From DASSUW01 sp035706585 (GTDB taxonomy: Bacteria > Actinomycetota > Thermoleophilia > Solirubrobacterales > Solirubrobacteraceae): DNA of 18,444 nucleotides. Positions within the stretch are counted from its first letter, which is position 1, and each line of letters starts with the position of its first letter. The position numbers were made by a program, and so were the translations under genes. The stretch covers positions 1-18,444 of the forward strand of contig DASSUW010000501.1 in the NCBI GenBank assembly GCA_035706585.1, in the 5' to 3' direction. Under the pieces are notes generated by a model. It saw only the letters and a list, made by a program, of their open reading frames with translations. It searched no databases and had not been told where the DNA came from. Below are positions 1 through 6,297 of the stretch, in pieces.

Positions 1-435
1 CAGCCGCAGTACTCGATGCTGTGGCGCTCGCCCGAGGCCGAGGTGATCCCGCTGTGCGAGCGCAACGGCATCTCGCAGATCGTGTGGTCGCCGCTCGCCC
101 AGGGCGTGCTGACCGGCAAGTACCGGCCCGGCGAGCAGCCGCCGCCCGACTCGCGCGCGACGTCGAAGTCGATGAACCGCTTCATCAAGGACTGGCTCGA
201 GGACGACATCCTTGCCGCCGTCCAGCGCCTGCGGCCGATCGCGGACGAGGCCGGCCTCAGCATGTCCCAGCTCGCGCTGGCCTGGATCCTGCGCCAGCCC
301 AACGTCGCGTCGGCGATCATCGGCGCCAGCCGGCCCGAGCAGGTCCACGACAACGCCGCCGCAGCCGGAGTCGAGCTGTCCGACGACACGCTGGCGGCGA
401 TCGACGCCGCGGTGGGAGCGGTCGCCGTTCGCTAG
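1..435 (+). CDS. Aldo/keto reductase, C-terminal part (5' end outside window)
   Basis: The frame is open from the first base, so the gene starts upstream; 144 residues of the C-terminal half are visible. The segment has the family's hallmarks: QPQYS at the left edge, then a WSPLAQGVLTGKY stretch (the beta7 strand and loop of the TIM barrel). Near the end is AIIGASRPEQV, the adenosine-phosphate-binding motif of NADPH-dependent reductases. These fit the Kv-beta/YghZ-like branch, which reduces aldehydes and ketones with NADPH in the cytosol. The catalytic Asp-Tyr-Lys-His tetrad lies mostly in the missing half, so activity cannot be judged here and the substrate is unknown. The TAG stop shares a CTAG tetranucleotide with the stop of the convergent kinase gene. 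Family assignment is secure; function is general only. Confidence 0.9.
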   Translation, partial: QPQYSMLWRSPEAEVIPLCERNGISQIVWSPLAQGVLTGKYRPGEQPPPDSRATSKSMNRFIKDWLEDDILAAVQRLRPIADEAGLSMSQLALAWILRQPNVASAIIGASRPEQVHDNAAAAGVELSDDTLAAIDAAVGAVAVR

Positions 436-869
436 AAGAGGGGCGGGGTCGTCAGCAGCGGTTCGATCCGCCAGCCGCCGTCCGGCGTGGCGCTGGCGTG
501 CCACAGCTCGTCGAACCCCTCCTCCGGGGTCGGGCGCTGGAACGCCCGGGCGGTCGCGGCCTTGCGTCCGGGCGGGATCTCCGCACGCGCGAACGCCTCG
601 CCCGCCGCCGCCTCCACGAGGTAGCCGACCACCTTGAAGCCGGCCGCACGCGCCGGCTCGATGTAGCGACGGCGGTCGGCAGGCGTCGGGTTGGTGTTGT
701 CGACCACGAACGGGCGCCGCCCGTCCAGGCACGCGCGGACGAGCTCGGCCTCGCGGCCGCGGCTGCGCAGCACGTCCAGGCTCACGTGCTCGTGCGTGCC
801 CAGGAAGCGGTGCCGGCAGAGCGTCGATTTCCCGCTGCCCTGCACGCCGCAGAGGATCACGGCCTCCAT
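432..869 (-). CDS. Stand-alone P-loop kinase, polynucleotide-kinase (PNKP/T4 Pnk) type
   Basis: A 145-aa cytosolic protein with a Walker A motif GVQGSGKST at residues 8-16. The stretch VVDNTNPTPADRRRYIEPA lies about residues 65-83. That DNTNP segment followed by an R-rich helix is typical of the 5'-kinase domain of animal PNKP and related polynucleotide kinases, in which the Asp helps activate the 5'-hydroxyl. No phosphatase domain is attached, so this is a minimal kinase domain. A zeta-toxin-like or other small-molecule kinase remains possible; no antitoxin-like gene is adjacent. I chose the ATG at 869; an in-frame TTG at 875 would add two residues, and neither start has a good Shine-Dalgarno sequence. 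The gene ends tail-to-tail with the reductase, overlapping by 4 bases. Fold confidence is high; substrate is inferred. Confidence 0.8.
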   Translation of the reverse strand: MEAVILCGVQGSGKSTLCRHRFLGTHEHVSLDVLRSRGREAELVRACLDGRRPFVVDNTNPTPADRRRYIEPARAAGFKVVGYLVEAAAGEAFARAEIPPGRKAATARAFQRPTPEEGFDELWHASATPDGGWRIEPLLTTPPLF

Positions 870-901
870 GGCCAAGAGTGTGGCGAGCCGTACCTCACGA
901 T

Positions 902-914
902 ACCCCCAGGGGGT
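902..914. promoter_or_regulatory. CsoR/RcnR-like C5-A-G5 palindrome
   Basis: The sequence ACCCCCAGGGGGT is a perfect dyad about a central A, with AT before it and TT after it. G/C tracts flanked by TA/AT-rich ends are typical of operators bound by CsoR/RcnR-family metal-sensing repressors (for example TACCCC...GGGGTA types). It lies just upstream of a candidate -10 box at 916-921 and 15 bases before the ATG at 930, where a bound repressor would block the promoter. No CsoR gene is in the window, so the regulator and the metal are inferred. Confidence 0.5.
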
Positions 915-915
915 T

Positions 916-921
916 TAGTCT
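916..921 (+). promoter_or_regulatory. Candidate -10 box of a leaderless promoter
   Basis: TAGTCT fits TANNNT and ends 8 bases before the ATG at 930, so transcription would start at or next to the start codon. No Shine-Dalgarno sequence is present, in keeping with a leaderless mRNA. Confidence 0.45.
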
Positions 922-929
922 GCCGCGCC

Positions 930-1337
930 ATGACGCAGAAGACGCTCCACTTCCTCCGCCACTACCTCGAGATGGTCGTCGCGATGTTCGCCGGCATGTT
1001 CGTGCTCGGCGGCGGCGCCGTCCTGATCCTCGGTCTCGACAGCAACCGCCTGTTCGACGATGCCCCCGCGCTCGGCCTCACCGGCATGGCCGTCACGATG
1101 ACCGTCCCGATGGTCGCCTGGATGCGCCACCGCGGCCACGGCTGGGGCGCGTCGTGGGAGATGACCGCGTCGATGCTCGTGCCGACGTTCGCAGCGATCG
1201 CCCTGCTGTGGGTGGGCGTGCTCGACAGCGGGCACACGGCCATGGGCATCCAGCACGTGATCATGTTCCCGGCGATGCTCGCCGTGATGCTGCTGCGACT
1301 GGACGAGTACACGGGTCACGCGGCGCACGCGTCCTAG
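930..1337 (+). CDS. Small integral membrane protein of unknown function
   Basis: The protein has 135 residues and about four hydrophobic spans (roughly 14-36, 46-64, 77-97 and 105-122) separated by short loops; one loop is rich in His, Arg and Gly (MRHRGHGW). It begins MTQKTLHFLRHYLEMVVAMF. From memory, small actinobacterial proteins with a similar HYLEMxVAM start are often labelled hypothetical, or misleadingly as flagellar FliP; nothing here indicates a flagellar role. Three His-Met-rich stretches (WMRHRGHGW, GHTAMGIQH, GHAAHA), together with the CsoR-like palindrome directly upstream, make a metal-stress link plausible, but that is inference. The start at 930 is chosen because it begins the first membrane-compatible stretch and sits 8 bases after a TANNNT box. 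No partner gene is co-transcribed with it. Confidence 0.75.
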   Translation: MTQKTLHFLRHYLEMVVAMFAGMFVLGGGAVLILGLDSNRLFDDAPALGLTGMAVTMTVPMVAWMRHRGHGWGASWEMTASMLVPTFAAIALLWVGVLDSGHTAMGIQHVIMFPAMLAVMLLRLDEYTGHAAHAS

Positions 1338-1356
1338 GGGGATCCCCGATGCGGGG
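1337..1356 (+). terminator. Mutually exclusive GC hairpins after the membrane protein (weak terminator candidate)
   Basis: Directly after the stop codon, CCCCG (1344-1348) can pair with CGGGG (1352-1356) across the loop ATG, or CCCC can fold back on the preceding G run (1337-1341). There is no T tract, so intrinsic termination is uncertain. It is the only compact GC hairpin I see between two same-strand genes in this part of the window. Confidence 0.25.
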
Positions 1357-1385
1357 AGGTACGTGCGCACGCAACGATCGCCGCC

Positions 1386-2669
1386 ATGACCTCCCCCAAC
1401 TCCCTCCTCAGAGCGTTCGTGGCGGCCGCCCTCGCGGCCGTCGCGGCGCTGGCCGCGCTCGCCTCCCCGGCGTCGGCCACCTCCTCGAAGGTCACCGAGT
1501 ACACGCTGCCGGCGGAGTTCGCGCTCCCCAATGATCTCGTGACCGGGCCGGACGGCGCCGTCTGGGTGACCGACTCGAGCCTCGGGCGGATCTGGCGTAT
1601 CAGCACGAAGGGCAAGATCCGCTCCTACGACCTGGGGCAGATGCCGAGCGGCATCACCACCGCCGGCGGCTCGATGTGGGTCGCCGACGCCGGTGGCGAC
1701 GCGATCCACCGCGTCGAGACCGACGGCACGTCGACGACGTATCCGCTGCGCGACGGCGCGTTCCCCGTCGACATCGTCGAGGGCGCCGACGGCGCCCTGT
1801 GGTTCAGCGAGGGCCGCAGCGCCACGGTCGGCCGCATCACGACCGCCGGCGAGATCACCGAGTACCCGCTCCCCTCCGGCGGGGACGCATGGGCCGCGGA
1901 CATCGCCGCCGGGCCCGACGGCGCCGTCTACGTGAGCGAGATCACCGGCAAGGTCGCCCGCGTGACGATGGCCGGCGACGCCACCGAGTACGCGCTGCCC
2001 GGGCAGGACGCGCTCCCGGGTCCGATCGTCGCGGGCCCCGACGGCGCGCTGTACGTCTCGGACCGCAACAACAACACGATCAACCGCATGACCACGACGG
2101 GCGCGTTCACCGACGCGTTCACCGTTCCGCGCGAGAACGCCGACCCGCTGGCGATGGTGCTCGGCCCCGACGGCGCGCTGTACATCTCCGAGCACATGAC
2201 CGGCGTCATCTCCCGGATGACCCTCGACGGCACGTTCACGAAGGTCGCCAAGCTGCGCGGCGAGTTCCCGACGCCGGACGCGCTCATCGTCGGCCCGGAC
2301 GCGGCGCTGTGGATCAACCAGGGCAACTGGGGGAAGGTCACGCGGCTCGACGCCGGGCTCGACTTCCCGGTCACGGCCGCGGCCACGTCGTTCACGGCCA
2401 GGGTGGGCCGCTGCGCCACGCACACGGTCGCGACGTTCACGGACGCCGACCCGGCGGCCCGCGCGCGCGACTACGTCGTCACGATCAGCTGGGGCGACGG
2501 CTCGCGGTCCGAGGGCCGCGTCAGCCGCACGGCCGACGGTTCCTTCGCCGTCCGCGGCCGCCACACCTACGCCAAGCCGGGCACCCGCAAGGTGACCGTC
2601 CGCATCACCGACGGCGTCGGCAAGGGCGTCGACGCCAAGGTCGTCAGCACGGCCGTGGTGAGCAGGTAG
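1386..2669 (+). CDS. Secreted Vgb/SMP-30-type beta-propeller with PKD-like C-terminal domain
   Basis: The 427-aa product starts with a Sec signal peptide: a polar start, a long Ala/Leu/Val core and probable cleavage after ASA at residue 31. Residues about 36-325 hold seven repeats of roughly 42 residues, most carrying a GPDGA(L/V)(W/Y)(V/I)(S/T)(D/E) core at positions 54, 133, 176, 218, 260 and 303, with a degenerate copy at about 92. This is the pattern of virginiamycin B lyase (Vgb) and related propellers. Residues about 330-425 form an Ig/PKD-like domain with the typical TISWGDGS motif (367-373) and a GRHTYAKPGTRKVTVRITD strand pair. True Vgb is a cytoplasmic enzyme without these additions, so an extracellular binding or scaffold role is as likely as lyase activity. 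The catalytic His-Glu-His set cannot be confirmed by eye. It is convergent with the deaminase, three bases apart. Confidence 0.85.
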   Translation: MTSPNSLLRAFVAAALAAVAALAALASPASATSSKVTEYTLPAEFALPNDLVTGPDGAVWVTDSSLGRIWRISTKGKIRSYDLGQMPSGITTAGGSMWVADAGGDAIHRVETDGTSTTYPLRDGAFPVDIVEGADGALWFSEGRSATVGRITTAGEITEYPLPSGGDAWAADIAAGPDGAVYVSEITGKVARVTMAGDATEYALPGQDALPGPIVAGPDGALYVSDRNNNTINRMTTTGAFTDAFTVPRENADPLAMVLGPDGALYISEHMTGVISRMTLDGTFTKVAKLRGEFPTPDALIVGPDAALWINQGNWGKVTRLDAGLDFPVTAAATSFTARVGRCATHTVATFTDADPAARARDYVVTISWGDGSRSEGRVSRTADGSFAVRGRHTYAKPGTRKVTVRITDGVGKGVDAKVVSTAVVSR

Positions 2670-2672
2670 GCG

Positions 2673-3116
2673 CTACTCGCCGATGTCCTCGTCCCAGATC
2701 TCGGGGTGGCGCGCAATGAAGTCCTGGAGCAGGTCGACGCACTCCTGCGAGTCGAGGTCGATCACCTCGACGCCGCACTCGCGGAGCCAATCGATCCCGC
2801 CCTGGAACGTGCGCGACTCCCCGACCACGACCGTCCCGATGCCGAACTGGCGGATCAGCCCGCTGCAGTACCAGCACGGCGCGAGCGTGGTGGCGATGGT
2901 GACGTCGCGATAGGAGCGGCGGCGGCCCGTGTTCCGGAAGGCCTCGGTCTCTCCATGAGCTGACGGGTCGCCGCGCTGCACCCGCTGGTTGTGGCCCTTG
3001 CCGAGGAGCTCGCCGGCGGCGTCGAACAGGGCTCCCCCGATCGGGATCCCGCCCTCGTCAGCGCCGGCCCGCGCCTCGGCGACGGCCACCTCCAGCATCG
3101 CCCGATGGTCGGCCAT
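2673..3116 (-). CDS. Cytosine deaminase of the fungal FCY1 type
   Basis: A 147-aa zinc-dependent deaminase of the CDA fold. The zinc site is seen as HGE (H54, proton-shuttle E56) and PCWYC (C81, C84). Beyond the motif it resembles yeast Fcy1 throughout, from my memory of that protein: EGGIPIGGAL near residue 21, GKGHNQR, TTLAPC, the FGI and VVGE segments, and the C-terminal WDEDIGE, which matches the yeast ending. Fcy1 converts cytosine to uracil for pyrimidine salvage in the cytosol. tRNA adenosine deaminases (TadA) have PCxMC and lack this C terminus, so they are a poorer fit. The ATG at 3116 lies 8 bases after TACGAT with no leader; the frame stays open further upstream, but the family start is clearly here. 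It diverges from the gene at 3147. Confidence 0.88.
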   Translation of the reverse strand: MADHRAMLEVAVAEARAGADEGGIPIGGALFDAAGELLGKGHNQRVQRGDPSAHGETEAFRNTGRRRSYRDVTIATTLAPCWYCSGLIRQFGIGTVVVGESRTFQGGIDWLRECGVEVIDLDSQECVDLLQDFIARHPEIWDEDIGE

Positions 3117-3124
3117 GGCGCGCG

Positions 3125-3137
3125 ATCGTACTAGGCT
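3125..3137. promoter_or_regulatory. Divergent pair of leaderless -10 boxes
   Basis: On the minus strand TACGAT (3130-3125) ends 8 bases before the deaminase ATG at 3116. On the plus strand TAGGCT (3132-3137) ends 9 bases before the GTG at 3147. The two boxes are separated by one base, so only one polymerase could open this DNA at a time. No Shine-Dalgarno sequence lies before either start. Confidence 0.45.
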
Positions 3138-3146
3138 CAACGCCCC

Positions 3147-3485
3147 GTGCCGACCGTCGAGGGCCTGACGTTCTTCTACGCGCTCCACGCGCTCCCGCCC
3201 GGCCGGCTGCCGTTCCGGCGCTGGCGCTGGGAGCTGTGGCACGGAGCGACGCTCGTCGCCGCCGGATGGCGGCTCTCGCGGCCGCAGGCGGGCCGCGCGC
3301 TGCGGCTCAGCGCCGCCGAGTTCGGGCATCGCCTGTTCGGTCTCCCGACGCCGCCGCGCGAGCACGCGGCCGCGCACGGCGACCTGCGCCCGGGCAGCGC
3401 CGAACGGCTGGCGATCGGGCCGATCACCTGCATGCTCGTGCCGCGGGCCTTGGAGCTGCCCGCACCGGCGGCAAGCCGGCCCTAA
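3147..3485 (+). CDS. Uncharacterised 112-aa protein
   Basis: I do not recognise this protein. It starts at GTG, probably on a leaderless transcript, and diverges from the cytosine deaminase with 30 bases between the two starts. The sequence is rich in Arg, Ala, Leu and Trp. The first 45 residues include FFYALHALPPG and an RRWRWELWHG stretch; the middle is RRPxR-like and helical (residues 45-75), and the C-terminal 15 residues are Pro/Ala-rich. No signal peptide or clear membrane span is present, so it is probably cytosolic. Codon use (strong G/C at third positions) matches the neighbours and supports a real gene. The shared promoter zone with the deaminase suggests joint or mutually exclusive expression, but no function can be assigned. 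Confidence 0.6.
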   Translation: MPTVEGLTFFYALHALPPGRLPFRRWRWELWHGATLVAAGWRLSRPQAGRALRLSAAEFGHRLFGLPTPPREHAAAHGDLRPGSAERLAIGPITCMLVPRALELPAPAASRP

Positions 3486-3515
3486 GCCGGCGGCAAGTGC
3501 CCTGCAACACCGCGA

Positions 3516-3537
3516 CAACCCGGAATGCCGAGGGTTG
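3516..3537 (+). promoter_or_regulatory. Hairpin overlapping the ribosome-binding site of the small ORF
   Basis: CAACCC (3516-3521) is the exact reverse complement of GGGTTG (3532-3537), with 10 bases between. The right arm includes most of the GAGGG Shine-Dalgarno sequence (3530-3534) in front of the ATG at 3543. In RNA this stem would hide that site. It is short, so it may be fortuitous. Confidence 0.3.
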
Positions 3538-3542
3538 CGACC

Positions 3543-3725
3543 ATGAAGTCGTTCGCACCCCCTCCTTCCTCCACGAGGATCGTCCGCCCCGTCGCGCACC
3601 AGCTCCCTCGGCCCCAGTCCGCGAGCACGATGCGCTCGACCGTCCTGATGTCGTTGCTGCTCTCGCCCGACGGCGGCGTGCCGACGCACCGCCACGGCCA
3701 GGGCTCTCCGCGCCCGCGCAGCTGA
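3543..3725 (+). CDS. Candidate small protein or leader peptide (60 aa) before the orphan response regulator
   Basis: ATG at 3543 follows a good Shine-Dalgarno sequence GAGGG (3530-3534) with an 8-base gap. The 60 codons show the compositional pattern of genes in this DNA (third position most G/C-rich, then first, then second), which argues against a random open frame. The product begins MKSFAPPPSSTRIVRPVAHQ and is basic and rich in Pro, Ser and Arg, with a short hydrophobic patch (STVLMSLLLSP) near residues 38-48; I recognise no family. Its TGA ends one base before the GTG start of the response regulator, so the two could be translationally coupled. It could instead be a regulatory leader peptide, a remnant of a decayed gene, or a chance frame. 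Confidence 0.4.
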   Translation: MKSFAPPPSSTRIVRPVAHQLPRPQSASTMRSTVLMSLLLSPDGGVPTHRHGQGSPRPRS

Positions 3726-3726
3726 C

Positions 3727-4410
3727 GTGTCCGGCGTCATGGATGACCCGCAGCCCCTCCGCACGATCGTCGCCGACGACGACCCGCTCGTCCGGCGCCT
3801 GATCCGCGACACCCTCCAGCTCGACGGCGTGACGGTGATCGCCGAGGCGTCGACCGGCCGCGAGGCGGTCGAGCTCGCGCTCTTCTACCGCCCCGACGTC
3901 GTCGTGATGGACTACATGATGCCCGAGATGGACGGCATCGAGGCGACCCGCCGGCTCTACGAGCAGGCGCCCGACGTGCGCGTCGTCATGCTCACCGGCG
4001 CGGGCGACGAGAGCCTCGGCCTGCGCGGCCTGCGGGCCGGCGCGGCCGGATTTCTGTCCAAGGACATGGAGCTCGCATCGCTCGCCCGCGCCCTGCGCGG
4101 CGCCCTCGAGGGCGAGGCCGCGATCTCGCGCCGGCTGGCGATGAGCCTCGTACAGCACTACCGCAGCGCGCCGAACGCCGGCATGGGCCTGCGCCCGGTG
4201 CGCTCGAAGCTCACCGACCGCGAGTGGGAGGTCCTGGACCTGCTCTCCGGCGGCGCCTCGACCGAGGACATCGCGCGCGTGCTCGTCCTGTCGACCGAGA
4301 CGGTCCGCTCGCATCTCAAGAACCTCTACCGCAAGCTCGAGGTGCGCACGCGCGAGGACGCGGTCGAGGCCGCCGCCAAGCTGCGCGAGCTCGGGGCGAT
4401 CGCCGCGTAG
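3727..4410 (+). CDS. Orphan NarL/LuxR-family response regulator
   Basis: A 227-aa DNA-binding response regulator. The receiver domain (about residues 12-125) has the acidic pocket DDD at 17-19, the phosphoacceptor D62 in VVMDYMMPEMDG, T90 and K112 in GFLSKD. A LuxR-type helix-turn-helix follows at about 163-206 (LTDREWEVLDLL, then STETVRSHLKNLYRKLEV). All residues needed for phosphorylation are present. No sensor kinase is next to it; the nearest one (5061-6263) already has its own regulator, so the partner is elsewhere. I use the GTG at 3727 because it lies one base after the stop of the small ORF upstream. An ATG at 3739 would remove four non-conserved residues and is equally compatible with the fold. 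It ends three bases from the convergent regulator gene. Confidence 0.92.
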   Translation: MSGVMDDPQPLRTIVADDDPLVRRLIRDTLQLDGVTVIAEASTGREAVELALFYRPDVVVMDYMMPEMDGIEATRRLYEQAPDVRVVMLTGAGDESLGLRGLRAGAAGFLSKDMELASLARALRGALEGEAAISRRLAMSLVQHYRSAPNAGMGLRPVRSKLTDREWEVLDLLSGGASTEDIARVLVLSTETVRSHLKNLYRKLEVRTREDAVEAAAKLRELGAIAA

Positions 4411-4413
4411 CGC

Positions 4414-5064
4414 CTACGTCAGGCCGGCGTCGTGCGCCAGCAGCGCGATCTGGACGCGGTTGTCCAGCTCGAGCTTCTGCAGCAGCCGCGAGACGTGGGC
4501 CTTGACCGTCGCGACGCTCATGTACAGCTCGGCGGCGATCTCGGCGTTCGACTTGCCTTCGCCGATCGCGACCGCGACCTCGCGCTCGCGGTCGGTCAGG
4601 CGGTCCAGCAGCTCGCCGGCGCGCGTGCGCCGCGCGCCCAGCCCGTCGTCGGCGACGTGCTCGATCAGCCGGCGCGTGACGGCCGGCGAGAGCATCGCCT
4701 CGCCCGCGGCGACGAGCCGGATCGCGCGCAGGATGTCGGGCGGCGGCGTGTCCTTGAGCAGGAAGCCCGCCGCGCCCGCCCGCAGCGCGCGGAGGACGTC
4801 GTCGTCGGCGTCGAACGTGGTCAGCACGATGATCTGCGGCGCGCGCTCGCGGCGGCGCAGCGCCTCGGTCGCGGCGAGGCCGTCCATGCCGGGCATCCGG
4901 ATGTCCATCAGCACGACGTCGGGCGCGTAGGCGTCGACGGCAGACGCGACCTGCGTGCCGTCGGACGCCTCGGCCACGACGCGGACGTCATCGCTGCCGG
5001 CGAGCATCAGCGCGAGCCCGGCGCGCACGAGCGCGTCGTCGTCGACGATCAGGACGCGGATCAC
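4414..5064 (-). CDS. NarL/LuxR-family response regulator, partner of the DesK-type kinase
   Basis: The 216-aa protein has a receiver domain (residues 2-118) with D8-D10, phosphoacceptor D54 in VVLMDIRMPGMDG, T82/T83 and K104 in GFLLKD. It also has a LuxR-type helix-turn-helix at about 156-201 (LTDREREVAVAIGEGKSNAEIAAELYMSVATVKAH, key residues T157-E160 and V187-H190). GTG at 5064 overlaps the TGA of the kinase gene as GTGA, so the two are translationally coupled and form a two-component pair. After phosphorylation it should dimerise and bind a NarL-like inverted repeat; the two 7-2-7 dyads at 6300-6337, between the kinase and ABC genes, are the obvious candidate targets (inference). It is a paralogue-like neighbour of the regulator at 3727 but not a recent duplicate. 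Confidence 0.95.
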   Translation of the reverse strand: MIRVLIVDDDALVRAGLALMLAGSDDVRVVAEASDGTQVASAVDAYAPDVVLMDIRMPGMDGLAATEALRRRERAPQIIVLTTFDADDDVLRALRAGAAGFLLKDTPPPDILRAIRLVAAGEAMLSPAVTRRLIEHVADDGLGARRTRAGELLDRLTDREREVAVAIGEGKSNAEIAAELYMSVATVKAHVSRLLQKLELDNRVQIALLAHDAGLT

Positions 5065-6263
5065 GCCGGCCACGGCAGCCACGCCCACAGCCGGTGATCG
5101 CCCGCCTCCGTGCGGCCGTGCTCGAGCCTGCCGCCGGCCAGGCTCGCCCGCTCGGCCAGGCCGACGATCCCCGTCCCGGTGCCGGGGATGTCGGCGGCGA
5201 CGACGGCGCCGACCGGCAGGCGGTTGCGGACCACGATCGTCAGCCCGTCGCCCGGCGTCCCGGCCAGGCGCACGCCGACCGCGGCGCCGCGCGCGTGCTT
5301 GCGCGCGTTCGTCAGGCCCTCCTGGACGATCCGGTACGCGGTGCGGCCGAGGGCGTCGGGGAGCTCGGCGCTCAGCTCCCAGTCGTAGGCGACCGCCATG
5401 CCCGCCGCCCGCGACTCCTCGATCAGCCCCGGCAGGTCGGCGAACGTCGGCTGGGGGCGCTCCGGCGCGTCGCCGTCCGGCCGGTCGCGCAGCACGCCGA
5501 TCACCGCCCGCAGATCCTCGAGCGCCTGGTGCGCGCTGGAGCGGATCACGCCGGCCGCGCGCGCGACCTCGTCGGGCGGCGCGTCGGGCCGGAACTCGAG
5601 CGCGCCCGCGTGCAGGCTCAGCAGTGAGATCCGGTGGGCGAGCACGTCGTGCATCTCGCGCGCGATCCGGGCGCGCTCCTGCTGGCGGGCCTGCTCGACC
5701 CGTAACTGCTGCTCGGTCTCGGCGCGGCGGGCGCGTTCGCGCAACGAGAACACGAGCTGGCGCCGCGCGCGGACGAACATCCCCCATGCGACCACACCGC
5801 CGATGAACAGGATGCCGACGATCGCGTTGAGGACCCACTGCTCGTCGCCGGGGAAGATCAGCAGGTTCACCGGCAGCGTGACCAGCGCGAGCGCGACCAC
5901 CGGCGCGAGCTGCCGGAACGGCCGGTGCACCGCGAGCGTGAACAGCGCCACCGTCGCCGGGCCGGCGGCGGCCGACGAGACGACCGACACGAGCGTGAGC
6001 GTGAGCGCGAGGCCGAACGGATGGCGCCGCCGCGTCCACACGGCGAGGCACGCGACGGACCCGGCGGCGAGGTCCCAGATCACGAACCAGTCCGGGTAGT
6101 CGTGCGTGTCGTGAGCGGCGGCGAACGCGATCGCCCCGATGACCAGCGCGGCGATCAGGCACCACACGTCCACGATCCAGTCGCGCGTCGTGCGCCTGGT
6201 CCCGGCGTGCTCGGGCACGAGCACGGACGGGAGCAGACGCGGGTACTCGAGCTCGGGCTCCAT
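5061..6263 (-). CDS. DesK-type sensor histidine kinase (HisKA_3 family)
   Basis: A 400-aa membrane sensor. The N-terminal 165 residues hold about five to six hydrophobic spans (near 33-50, 60-76, 84-104, 106-114 with 119-137, and 147-164) and little extracellular sequence, so it probably senses a membrane or transporter-linked signal. A short coiled coil (about 170-200) leads to the HisKA_3 dimerisation helix ERARIAREMHDVLAHRI with phospho-histidine H205. The HATPase_c domain follows, with the N box YRIVQEGLTNARKHA and a G box GTGTGIVGLAERA. Start ATG 6263 lies 8 bases after a TANNNT box and outside the big inverted repeat. An upstream in-frame ATG at 6395 would translate the operator and is rejected. 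It is first in a two-gene operon with its regulator and divergent from the ABC genes. Confidence 0.93.
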   Translation of the reverse strand: MEPELEYPRLLPSVLVPEHAGTRRTTRDWIVDVWCLIAALVIGAIAFAAAHDTHDYPDWFVIWDLAAGSVACLAVWTRRRHPFGLALTLTLVSVVSSAAAGPATVALFTLAVHRPFRQLAPVVALALVTLPVNLLIFPGDEQWVLNAIVGILFIGGVVAWGMFVRARRQLVFSLRERARRAETEQQLRVEQARQQERARIAREMHDVLAHRISLLSLHAGALEFRPDAPPDEVARAAGVIRSSAHQALEDLRAVIGVLRDRPDGDAPERPQPTFADLPGLIEESRAAGMAVAYDWELSAELPDALGRTAYRIVQEGLTNARKHARGAAVGVRLAGTPGDGLTIVVRNRLPVGAVVAADIPGTGTGIVGLAERASLAGGRLEHGRTEAGDHRLWAWLPWPA

Positions 6264-6271
6264 CGCCGCCA

Positions 6272-6277
6272 AGCGTA
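6272..6277 (-). promoter_or_regulatory. Candidate -10 box of the kinase-regulator operon (leaderless)
   Basis: TACGCT on the minus strand ends 8 bases before the kinase ATG at 6263. With transcription starting at that ATG, the two 7-2-7 dyads would be centred near -44.5 and -66.5, classical positions for an activator. Confidence 0.45.
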
Positions 6278-6297
6278 GGGCCGGTCGCGCACGCTCG

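Noticed and set aside
1353..1365. GGGGAGGT followed by GTG as a ribosome-binding site and start
   Set aside because: The GTG at 1363 is out of frame with the propeller gene, and 25 bases separate GGGGAGGT from the ATG at 1386.
915..2564. 549-codon open frame on the minus strand
   Set aside because: It lies opposite the membrane protein and propeller genes and its Arg/Gly/Asp-rich product has no domain; it is a high-G+C antisense shadow.
3117..3812. Upstream extension of the deaminase frame on the minus strand
   Set aside because: The conserved FCY1-like sequence begins at 3116; the upstream residues are Arg/Ala-rich and antisense to other genes.
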